NCBI GenBank assembly: GCA_031384695.1
Contig: JANNAV010000017.1
Location: 1-12,991 of the forward strand
Direction of reading: 5' to 3'
Length of the DNA: 12,991 nt
Source: JANNAV01 sp031384695
GTDB taxonomy: Bacteria > Pseudomonadota > Alphaproteobacteria > Rhodobacterales > Rhodobacteraceae
Below, piece after piece: positions 6,421 to 12,478 of the stretch (the first letter of the stretch is position 1; each line of letters starts with the position of its first letter). Both the position numbers and the translations under genes were made by a program. A model generated the notes under the pieces. It ran no database searches, had not been told where the DNA came from, and worked only from the letters and a program-made list of their open reading frames with translations.

Positions 6421-6521
6421 GAGCGACGTTTCACAGGCGATTGGCGTCATTTGCCGGGGCGGTCAGCAATGCGGCTTTTTGGCGGTTCGGGGTTGCAGCA
6501 TGCGATGAAACTGCGGGGGTG

Positions 6522-6938
6522 TCATCCCTGGGCGTGGCGTGCAACGGCCGAAGCGGTGGGTTCGATCAGATCCCAGCGGTTGCCGAAGGGATCGCGCCAG
6601 ACGGCGACGGTGCCGTAGGGCTCAAGGCGCGGCGGCTCTTCGAACTGCACGCCGGCCGCCTGCATGCGGGCGGCATCGCGGGCGAAATCGTCGGTTTCAA
6701 GGAAAAGCCAGACCCGCCCGCCCGCCTGATTGCCGATGGCGGCCTGCTGTGCGGCACCTTCGGCGCGGGCCAGCACAAGGCGCGCGCCACCCCCCGGCGG
6801 TTCCAGCGTGACCCAGCGTTTTGCGCCCTGATCCTGATCGTCAGTGAGGGTGAACCCCATCACACCGCAGTAAAACGCGATACCCGCGTCGTAGTCGGGC
6901 ACAACGATGGCGACTGCGGCCAGCCGTGCCCGGCTCAC
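6522..6938 (-). CDS. VOC (glyoxalase/bleomycin-resistance fold) protein
   Basis: Small protein of 138 residues with the paired beta-alpha-beta-beta-beta modules of the vicinal oxygen chelate superfamily. The first module is LAAVAIVVPDYDAGIAFYCGVMGF (6-29). The second ends in the typical YGTVAVWRDPFGNRWDLIEP (108-127), with E126 at the usual C-terminal metal-ligand position. The first-strand histidine often seen as a metal ligand is replaced (LAAVAIVV), so metal-dependent lyase activity is doubtful and the reaction is unknown. Translation starts at GTG 6938, whose GTGA overlaps the stop of bpt, so it is the second gene of a two-gene unit and probably translationally coupled. No independent Shine-Dalgarno is evident, and no clear terminator was found downstream. 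Confidence 0.85.
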   Translation of the reverse strand: MSRARLAAVAIVVPDYDAGIAFYCGVMGFTLTDDQDQGAKRWVTLEPPGGGARLVLARAEGAAQQAAIGNQAGGRVWLFLETDDFARDAARMQAAGVQFEEPPRLEPYGTVAVWRDPFGNRWDLIEPTASAVARHAQG

Positions 6939-7771
6939 TCGCGGATGCTTCGCGCTTCGGGCAGGCTGATCCGGGCCACCTGTTCGGCAATCGGATCAAC
7001 CGAAAGCGGGTGCAACTCGGCCCGGTGATCGGCGGGATCGCCGATCGGTTGCCACTGCCCGCCCTTGAAAATCTCCAGCGCGGAGAACCCGGCCTTGTAG
7101 CCCATCTTGCGGCTGCCCGGCACCCAGTAGCCAAGGTAGACATAGGCAAGCCCCGCCTCGCGCGCAATCTCGATATGGTCGAGGATGGCGAAGGTGCCGA
7201 GCGAGAGGTCGGCCAGATCGGGGTCATAAAAGCTGTAGACCATGCTGAGCCCGTCATCGAACACGTCGGTCAGGCTGACGGCGGCGAGGGCGCGGGATTT
7301 CTCGCCGCGCCCCAGAGCGCGGGTGTATTCGATGACGCGGCTTTTGATCGGGGTTTCCTCGATCATCGCGGCAAACTCGAACACATCCATGTCGGCCATG
7401 CCGCCATCGGCGTGGCGCGCGTCCAGATAGCGGCGGAACAGGGTGAACTGGTCTTCGGTGGCCCAGGGCGAGGTGGCATTGCGCCGGAGGCCGGAGGCGG
7501 CCTTCATCACCCGCTTGTGGCTGCGGCTGGGTTTGAAATCGGCCACCCTGATCCGCGCCGAAAGACAGGCCGAACATTCGGCACAGGAGGGGCGGTAAAG
7601 CACGTTCTGGCTGCGGCGAAAACCTTGCTTGGACAGGCTGTCGTTCAGCCGCTGCGCCTGATCGCCTTGCAGGGCGGTGAACAGCTTTCGTTCCATCCGG
7701 CCCTCAAGATAGGGGCAGGGCTGCGGGGCTGTGACATAAAACTGGGGCGCAATCGGAAGGGTGTGGCGCAT
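6935..7771 (-). CDS. bpt: Aspartate/glutamate leucyltransferase (Bpt)
   Basis: Leucyl-tRNA:protein transferase of the ATE/Bpt family. It adds leucine to proteins with N-terminal Asp or Glu and so marks them for ClpS/ClpAP degradation (bacterial N-degron pathway). At 278 residues it is of normal length. The N-terminal domain opens PIAPQFYVTAPQPCPYLEGRMERKLFTAL, followed by the cysteine cluster YRPSCAECSACLSARI (C63, C66, C69, with C19 before it). The GNAT-like C-terminal domain has SMVYSFYDPDL, LGTFAILDHIEIAREAGL and YVYLGYWVPGSRKMGYKAGFSALE. The start fits the family N-terminus but lacks a recognisable Shine-Dalgarno, and the predicted 5' UTR is short. The VOC gene follows with a 4-nt overlap. 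Identity as Bpt rather than arginyl-type Ate follows from the bacterial family. Confidence 0.93.
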   Translation of the reverse strand: MRHTLPIAPQFYVTAPQPCPYLEGRMERKLFTALQGDQAQRLNDSLSKQGFRRSQNVLYRPSCAECSACLSARIRVADFKPSRSHKRVMKAASGLRRNATSPWATEDQFTLFRRYLDARHADGGMADMDVFEFAAMIEETPIKSRVIEYTRALGRGEKSRALAAVSLTDVFDDGLSMVYSFYDPDLADLSLGTFAILDHIEIAREAGLAYVYLGYWVPGSRKMGYKAGFSALEIFKGGQWQPIGDPADHRAELHPLSVDPIAEQVARISLPEARSIRE

Positions 7772-7800
7772 TGCTTTGGTTTTTCAGGGGTTGGGCCTTC

Positions 7801-7829
7801 ACGTTAGCAAGCCCGCGCGCTGCCGCCAA
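7801..7829 (-). promoter_or_regulatory. Candidate bpt promoter
   Basis: On the minus strand TTGGCG (7829-7824) and TAACGT (7806-7801) are separated by 17 nt. The predicted start is near 7794, so the UTR would be only ~23 nt and has no clear Shine-Dalgarno. The -10 is weak. Confidence 0.35.
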
Positions 7830-7859
7830 GTGCTAGTTGCACCCGGCCACCATGCAATA

Positions 7860-7881
7860 CGGCCCCCGGTGAGGGGGGCCG
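7860..7881 (-). terminator. GC-rich hairpin downstream of the DUF2852 gene
   Basis: A perfect 8-bp stem CGGCCCCC / GGGGGCCG with a 6-nt loop lies 20 nt after the stop on the minus strand. The following bases (TATTGC) are not a T-tract, so it may be a weak or factor-assisted terminator, or a 3'-end stabiliser. Confidence 0.45.
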
Positions 7882-7900
7882 CTGTTCGCCCGACAAAGGC

Positions 7901-8356
7901 TTAGTATTCGCCGCTTTTGGTGGCATCGACCGGGGTGTCGCGGTTGGCGCGGGCACGGTCATCCATGAAGCTGTCGAATTCGGACTTGTCCTTGGCATCG
8001 CGCAGGCGTTGCAGGAAGGCCTCGAAGGCGGTCTGTTCGTCTTCCAGACGGCGCAGCATATCGGTTTTGTAGGCATCGAAGGCGGCATTGCCGGAAGGTT
8101 TGCCCGCGTAGGAATGGGCGTGGCCCCAGTGGCGCGAGAGGCGGTTTTGGGCGCAGGATGAGCGGCTGAACATGCGTTTGCTCCAGATGATATAGGCAAG
8201 AAGGGCAAGGCCAACCGGCCAGATGAAGATGAAGCCAAGCACCATGGCCGCGATCCAGGCGCCTTTGCCTTTGTCGTCAAGCCAGGCCTCAGCGCGGCGG
8301 AACCATGAGCCACCGGATGCGGCGCCGTTTGAAGCGGAGGGGGAAGCGGTGGTCAT
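7901..8356 (-). CDS. DUF2852 family membrane protein
   Basis: A 151-residue protein with the DUF2852 layout. A short polar N-terminus is followed by a hydrophobic segment GAWIAAMVLGFIFIWPVGLALLAYIIWSK (about 32-60), with the central WP typical of the family. A basic linker (RMFSRSS...) leads to a soluble C-terminal part dominated by FDAYKTDMLRRLEDEQTAFEAFLQRLRDAKDKSEFDSFMDDR, which is probably helical or coiled-coil. The polarity suggests a single inner-membrane span with a cytoplasmic C-terminal helix. Function is unknown. The start at 8356 is preceded by AGGAG at suitable spacing. It is divergent from glnE across a palindrome-rich region of about 190 bp and lies upstream of, but apart from, bpt on the same strand. 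Confidence 0.85.
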   Translation of the reverse strand: MTTASPSASNGAASGGSWFRRAEAWLDDKGKGAWIAAMVLGFIFIWPVGLALLAYIIWSKRMFSRSSCAQNRLSRHWGHAHSYAGKPSGNAAFDAYKTDMLRRLEDEQTAFEAFLQRLRDAKDKSEFDSFMDDRARANRDTPVDATKSGEY

Positions 8357-8382
8357 CGGCGGTGTCTCCTCGTGTCGGGTGA

Positions 8383-8460
8383 ATGTGAATGTCTTTCACA
8401 TGAGCCAAGATGTGCACATCGGGCGCGCGGCGCAAGGGGGTATGTAAAAATAGTTTACAT
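8383..8460. promoter_or_regulatory. Three palindromes in the DUF2852-glnE divergent region
   Basis: Three dyads with ATGT...ACAT ends lie within 78 bp: ATGTGA-N7-TCACAT (8383-8401), the perfect 12-mer GATGTGCACATC (8409-8420), and ATGTAAA-N5-TTTACAT (8442-8460). The first and third are both 19 bp. They are candidate operators; no regulator gene is nearby. Confidence 0.5.
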
Positions 8461-8462
8461 TG

Positions 8463-8478
8463 CGGCGGCGCGCCGCCG
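8463..8478. repeat. Perfect 16-bp GC palindrome upstream of glnE
   Basis: CGGCGGCGCGCCGCCG is fully self-complementary. It may be a strong local hairpin or protein site, but in DNA this GC-rich the significance is uncertain. Confidence 0.45.
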
Positions 8479-8489
8479 GTGGCCACATG

Positions 8490-8528
8490 CTGACCGCGCG
8501 TCCTGACCGCACGTCTTGACCGCGCGCG
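8490..8528 (+). repeat. Tandem 3x13-bp repeat upstream of glnE
   Basis: Three adjacent 13-mers run CTGACCGCGCGTC, CTGACCGCACGTC and TTGACCGCGCGCG, ending 22 nt before the glnE start codon. They are not in a coding frame I accept. They could be reiterated binding sites or a slippage product. The last copy includes TTGACC, which could serve as a -35. Confidence 0.65.
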
Positions 8529-8550
8529 CGCGAGGTTGCAAGTTTGCGCG

Positions 8551-11427
8551 ATGACCCAGAATTTCGCGGCCCGATTGACCCGACAGCCCATAGCCTTTGA
8601 CAGGGCGGCGGCGGCAGAGACCGGCCACGGGTTTGCCGATCTTGGCCCGGAACTGGCCGGGTTGCTGGCGGCCACGGCGGGGTGCAGCCCCTATCTGAAA
8701 TGCCTGATGGAGTGCGAGGCGGGGTGGCTGCGCGCCGCTTTGGCGGCTGTGCCGGAGGTGGTGCTTGCGGGGCTGTTGTCGGATCTGGATGCGGTGCCGG
8801 TTGAGGCGCTTGGCGTGGCGTTGCGGCGGGCCAAGCGGCGGCTGGCCTTGTTGACGGCGCTGGCCGATCTTGGCGGGGTCTGGACGCTGCGAGAGGTGAC
8901 GGGCGCGCTGACAGCCCTTGCCGACCGGGCGGTGGATCTTGCGCTGCGGCGGCTGGTGGCGGAGGAAATCCGGCGTGGCAAGCTGCCGGGGGCGGGGCCT
9001 GCGGATGCCGATACGGCGGGCGGCATGGTGGTACTGGCGATGGGCAAGATGGGGGCGGGGGAGTTGAACTATTCCTCGGACATTGATCTGATCTGCCTGT
9101 TTGATCAGGACCGGTACGGAGCGGCGGGGCCGGAGGCGCGGGCATCGTTCATTCGCGTCACGCGGCGGATGACGGCGATGCTGTCGGATGCCACGGCGGA
9201 GGGCTATGTGTTTCGCTGCGATCTGCGGTTGCGTCCCGATGCGGCGGTGACACCGGTGTGTCTGTCGATGGCGGCGGCGGAAAGCTATTACGAAAGCGTG
9301 GGGCGGACGTGGGAGCGCGCGGCCTATATCAAGGCGCGGCCTTGCGGCGGCGATATCGCGGCGGGGGCGCGGTTCTTGCAGGTTCTGGTGCCGTTTGTCT
9401 GGCGCAAGCATCTGGATTTTGCCGCCATTCAGGATGCGCATGACATGCGCCTGCGCATCCGCGATCACCGGGGCCTGCATGGGCGGGTGCAGGTGGAGGG
9501 GCACAACATCAAGCTGGGGGTGGGCGGCATCCGCGAGATCGAGTTTTTCACCCAGACCCGGCAGTTGATTGCGGGCGGGCGCGATGCCAGCCTGCGCGGG
9601 CGCGGCACGGTGGCGGCGCTGGCGGCTTTGGCGGCGCAAGGCTGGGTGCCGGCCGGGGTGGCGCAGGAACTGACCGGGCTTTACCGCGCCCACCGCGAGG
9701 TGGAGCACCGCCTGCAAATGGTGAACGACGCGCAAACCCATGATATGCCCGGCTCTGCGCGGGGGGTGGCGCGGATTGCCGCGTTTTGCGGACAGGATGA
9801 CGCGGCGTTTCGCGAAGGGCTGCTGGACCGTCTGGCCCGGACCGACCGTTTGACCGATGGGTTCTTTGCGCCCGTTGCGGCTGAGGCAGGCCCGGTTCTG
9901 TCAGACGCCGCGCGCGCCATCGTCGATGGCTGGGCCAGCTATCCGGCGTTGCGCTCGGACCGGGCGCAGGCGATTTTCCGCAGGCTGGGCCCGGCCCTGT
10001 TGCAGCGGCTGGGGCGGGCTGCAAACCCCGACGAGGCGCTGGTGGCGCTGGACGGTTTTCTGGCCGGATTGCCTGCGGGGGTGCAGATATTCTCGTTGTT
10101 CGAGGCCAATCCCAGCCTTGTCGATCTTATCATTGATATCGCGGGCACGGCCCCGGCGCTGGCGCGGTATCTGGCGCGCAACGCCTCGGTGCTGGATGCG
10201 GTGATCGGGGGCGATTTCTTTGCGCCGTGGCCGGGGGTGGCAGCGCTGGCGGCGGAACTTGCCCTGCACCTTGGCCAGACGCCGGATTACGAAAAACAGC
10301 TGGATGCGGCGCGGCGCTGGATGAAGGAATGGCATTTCCGGGTGGGGGTGCATCATCTGCGCGGCTTGATTGATGCGTTTGAGGCGGGCAAGCAATATGC
10401 CGATCTGGCCGAGGCGGTGATCTGCGGGTTGTGGCCGGTGGTGGGGCAGGCGTTTGCGGCCAAGCACGGCGGCGCACCGGGGCGTGGCGCGGTGCTGGTG
10501 GCGATGGGCAGTCTGGGGGCGGGGCGGCTGAACGCGGGATCCGATCTTGATCTGATCGTGATTTATGATGCGGCGGGGGCAGAGGCATCGGACGGCGCGC
10601 GCCCGCTGGCCACCCGGCTATACTATGCGCGCTTGACGCAAGCCATGGTGACGGCGCTTGCCGCCCCGATGGCGGAGGGGCGGCTTTACGAGGTGGATAT
10701 GCGGCTGCGGCCTTCGGGGCGGCAGGGGCCGGTGGCAACCTCGATCGACAGCTTTCGCAGCTATCAGGAAAGTGAGGCCTGGACATGGGAGCATCTGGCC
10801 CTGACGCGGGCGCGGGTGCTGGCGGGGGCTGCGGGGCTGGCGGCGGACGTGGAGGCGCTGCGCCGTGCCACGCTGGCCGCCAAGGGGCAGGGTGCCGGGG
10901 TGCGGCCAAGGGTTCGGGCCGATGTGGCCGGGATGCGGGCGCGGCTGGCGCTGGCCAAACCGGGGGCAGCGGCGTGGGAGGCGAAGTTCGGCCCCGGCCA
11001 TCTGATGGATATCGAGCTTGCGGCCCAGATGCTGGCGTTGCTGAGTGCCAGCCCGGCGCGGCAGGTGGAGCGCCAGATCGCGGCGGGCGCAAAGGCGCGC
11101 GAAGTGTCGCAAACCGCGCAGACGGCGCTGCTGGATGCCTACAGGCTGTGCTGGCGGTTGCAGGCGGGATCGCGGCTGTTGTCGAACAAGCCTTTGGCCA
11201 GCGATGCGCTGGGGATCGGCGGGTTTGGGCGGGGGGGGCTCGGGCTTGGCGGGCTTGGGCTTGGCGGGCTGGGGCTTGGCGGGCAGGCGTTCTTGCTGCG
11301 GGAAACCGGCGAGGCGGATGCGGGAGCCCTGTCGGCGCGGCTGGCGGTGGTGGTGGCAAGGGCGGCGGCGGCGATAGACGCCTTGTTGGCGGAACAGGAT
11401 AGGGGCGGGATGCGCGATGGATCTTAA
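8551..11427 (+). CDS. glnE: Bifunctional glutamine synthetase adenylyltransferase/deadenylylase
   Basis: GlnE adds and removes AMP on glutamine synthetase in response to PII and glutamine, adjusting ammonia assimilation in the cytosol. The protein has 958 residues, a normal full length. It has two nucleotidyltransferase domains: an N-terminal deadenylylase with AMGKMGAGELNYSSDIDLICLFD (SDIDL near 176-180), and a C-terminal adenylylase with AMGSLGAGRLNAGSDLDLIVIYD (GSDLDLI at 663-669). Each keeps the GS-x-D-x-D metal motif. Helical regulatory segments follow, including GVGGIREIEFFTQ and FRVGVHHLRG. The ATG at 8551 is preferred; a TTG at 8536 abuts the GAGG and is too close to use it. The Shine-Dalgarno for 8551 is poor. 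Near the C-terminus (about 888-912) a Gly/Leu pentapeptide repeat interrupts the usual GAGG-x-AFLLRETGE region. A small gene overlaps the 3' end. Confidence 0.95.
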   Translation: MTQNFAARLTRQPIAFDRAAAAETGHGFADLGPELAGLLAATAGCSPYLKCLMECEAGWLRAALAAVPEVVLAGLLSDLDAVPVEALGVALRRAKRRLALLTALADLGGVWTLREVTGALTALADRAVDLALRRLVAEEIRRGKLPGAGPADADTAGGMVVLAMGKMGAGELNYSSDIDLICLFDQDRYGAAGPEARASFIRVTRRMTAMLSDATAEGYVFRCDLRLRPDAAVTPVCLSMAAAESYYESVGRTWERAAYIKARPCGGDIAAGARFLQVLVPFVWRKHLDFAAIQDAHDMRLRIRDHRGLHGRVQVEGHNIKLGVGGIREIEFFTQTRQLIAGGRDASLRGRGTVAALAALAAQGWVPAGVAQELTGLYRAHREVEHRLQMVNDAQTHDMPGSARGVARIAAFCGQDDAAFREGLLDRLARTDRLTDGFFAPVAAEAGPVLSDAARAIVDGWASYPALRSDRAQAIFRRLGPALLQRLGRAANPDEALVALDGFLAGLPAGVQIFSLFEANPSLVDLIIDIAGTAPALARYLARNASVLDAVIGGDFFAPWPGVAALAAELALHLGQTPDYEKQLDAARRWMKEWHFRVGVHHLRGLIDAFEAGKQYADLAEAVICGLWPVVGQAFAAKHGGAPGRGAVLVAMGSLGAGRLNAGSDLDLIVIYDAAGAEASDGARPLATRLYYARLTQAMVTALAAPMAEGRLYEVDMRLRPSGRQGPVATSIDSFRSYQESEAWTWEHLALTRARVLAGAAGLAADVEALRRATLAAKGQGAGVRPRVRADVAGMRARLALAKPGAAAWEAKFGPGHLMDIELAAQMLALLSASPARQVERQIAAGAKAREVSQTAQTALLDAYRLCWRLQAGSRLLSNKPLASDALGIGGFGRGGLGLGGLGLGGLGLGGQAFLLRETGEADAGALSARLAVVVARAAAAIDALLAEQDRGGMRDGS
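11212..11286 (+). repeat. In-frame 15-bp minisatellite in glnE
   Basis: Five 15-nt units encode LGIGG-FGRGG-LGLGG-LGLGG-LGLGG in effect. The last three units (11242-11256, 11257-11271, 11272-11286) share GGGCTTGGCGGGC and differ only in the last two bases. The first two are degenerate copies. The unit length is a multiple of three, so copy-number change would keep the reading frame. Confidence 0.85.
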
Positions 11428-11689
11428 GGACGCAGACCCCAAGGGGCTGGTGCGCGAAAGCTATGCCATCGAGGGGATCACGGCGGGGGAATGCCGGTCG
11501 ATCTTTGTCGACTGGGCGCTGAGCCTGCCTTTGGCGGTTGATTTTGCCGATGCCGCCCGCACGCTGATCGCGGTTTATGCAAGTGCGGAACCCGGGCATC
11601 CGATGAGTGCGGTATTGGCCGATGGCCTTGCCGCACCTTCCGAGGCGCGGCGGCGTGGCGGGCGGGCGGCGAGGTTTCCGGCCCCCTAA
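11417..11689 (+). CDS. Small conserved hypothetical protein downstream of glnE
   Basis: A 90-residue soluble protein that I do not recognise by function. Its core is MDLKDADPKGLVRESYAIEGITAGECRSIFVDWALSLP (1-38), then a helical stretch ending EPGHPMSAVLADGLA (58-72), and an Arg-rich tail. I recall similar short proteins after glnE in related Rhodobacteraceae but cannot confirm it here. It overlaps the glnE end by 11 nt in another frame, so translation is probably coupled. Its stop TAA (11687-11689) shares bases with the eda stop on the opposite strand. A role connected with GlnE or nitrogen control is possible only by position. Confidence 0.75.
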   Translation: MDLKDADPKGLVRESYAIEGITAGECRSIFVDWALSLPLAVDFADAARTLIAVYASAEPGHPMSAVLADGLAAPSEARRRGGRAARFPAP

Positions 11690-12327
11690 CCCCGCAGCGC
11701 CGCCGCCTCGGCCGCCAAGGCGGTGATCGCCGCCCAATCGCCGCGCGCCACCGCGTCTTTGGGCGCGACCCATGAGCCGCCGACGCACAGGATGTTCGGC
11801 AAGCCAAGATAATCACGGGCGTTTTTCAGGCTGATGCCGCCGGTGGGGCAAAACCGCACCTGCGGGATCGGGGAGCCTATGGATTTGAGATAGGCCGCAC
11901 CGCCCGCCTGTTCGGCGGGAAAGAATTTCTGTACCGTGTAGCCCATTTCCAGCAAGGCCATCACCTCGGAGGCCGTGGCGGCCCCCGGCAGCAGCGGCAG
12001 TTCGGCGTCGGCACAGGCATCCAGCAGCCGTTGGGTGGCCCCCGGTGAGACGCCAAAGGTGGCCCCGGCGGCCTTGGCGGCCTTGACATCGGCGGGGGTC
12101 AGCAGGGTGCCTGCCCCCACCTGCCCGCCCGGCACTTCGGCCATGATGCGGATGGCGTCAAGCGCCACCGGGGTGCGCAACGTCACTTCCAGTGCGGGCA
12201 GGCCACCGGCCACCAGCGCGCGGGCGAGGCCTTGCGCCTGTTCCAGCGTGTCGATCACCAGAACCGGCACCACCGGGGCAAGGCAGCAGATTTCAAGGGC
12301 GCGGCGGGATTGCTCGGCAGGGGTCAT
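11686..12327 (-). CDS. eda: KDPG/KHG aldolase
   Basis: 2-keto-3-deoxy-6-phosphogluconate aldolase cleaves KDPG to pyruvate and glyceraldehyde-3-phosphate, the last step specific to the Entner-Doudoroff pathway. The protein has 213 residues from the chosen start, the usual length. The class I aldolase motifs are intact: GGLPALEVTLRTPVALDAI with E47 and R51, GAGTLLTP, FGVSPG, LPLLPGAATASEVM, the Schiff-base lysine K134 in VQKFFPAE, and RFCPTGGISLKNARDYL. The ATG at 12327 has AAAGGA about 8 nt upstream. A longer reading from a TTG at 12381 would begin inside the palindromic repeat and is rejected. It lies 148 nt after edd on the same strand, with the repeat between them. Confidence 0.95.
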   Translation of the reverse strand: MTPAEQSRRALEICCLAPVVPVLVIDTLEQAQGLARALVAGGLPALEVTLRTPVALDAIRIMAEVPGGQVGAGTLLTPADVKAAKAAGATFGVSPGATQRLLDACADAELPLLPGAATASEVMALLEMGYTVQKFFPAEQAGGAAYLKSIGSPIPQVRFCPTGGISLKNARDYLGLPNILCVGGSWVAPKDAVARGDWAAITALAAEAAALRG

Positions 12328-12362
12328 CGGTGTTTCCTTTGCTGAAAGGCGGCGGGGCGGCT

Positions 12363-12478
12363 TAGAGCGGATTGCCTTCAATCTGATTCAGATCGAAGGC
12401 AATCCAAGACAAGACAAGCTTGGGAATGTTGCGTGTTGGGGACAATCGGCTGAACCCGATTGTCCGCAACACGCTCTA
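12363..12478. repeat. Compound palindromic repeat between edd and eda
   Basis: The element is bounded by a 7-bp terminal inverted repeat TAGAGCG (12363-12369) / CGCTCTA (12472-12478). Hairpin 1 spans 12369-12405 (GGATTGCCTTC / GAAGGCAATCC, inner ATCTGA-T-TCAGAT). Hairpin 2 spans 12431-12474, with 18 of 19 pairs and loop CTGAAC. A short CCAAG / CTTGG pair (12404-12408, 12419-12423) links them. The hairpin cores align on the same strand as CAATC-x-G-x-TTCAG, so the unit looks like two related palindromic modules. The structure is seen directly; its multi-copy nature is inferred. Confidence 0.8.

Larger units (their letters stand above)
6319..6521. other. Intergenic region between dctQ and the VOC gene
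   Basis: About 200 bp. The left half holds the dctQ promoter and operator candidate. From 6421 to 6521 I see no gene, no convincing terminator for the VOC gene and no repeat. Confidence 0.4.

Noticed and set aside
8383..8401. CRP/FNR-type box (TGTGA-N6-TCACA)
   Set aside because: The spacer between TGTGA and TCACA is 7, not 6, and no regulator or known target supports it; left as an unassigned dyad.
8442..8460. PpsR/CrtJ-type site (TGT-N12-ACA)
   Set aside because: The spacing here is TGT-N11-ACA and there are no photosynthesis genes nearby, so the motif does not fit.
8455..9741. 428-codon leftward frame over the start of glnE
   Set aside because: It is antisense to the well-conserved GlnE N-terminal domain, with Arg/His/Pro-rich shadow composition.
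10130..11788. 552-codon leftward Pro-rich frame over glnE
   Set aside because: Its proline-rich sequence is the complement of Gly-rich codons in glnE; it has no domain signature and no start signal.
12328..12381. N-terminal extension of eda by 18 codons from a TTG
   Set aside because: The extension is translated from the palindromic repeat, lacks family similarity, and the ATG at 12327 has a good ribosome binding site.
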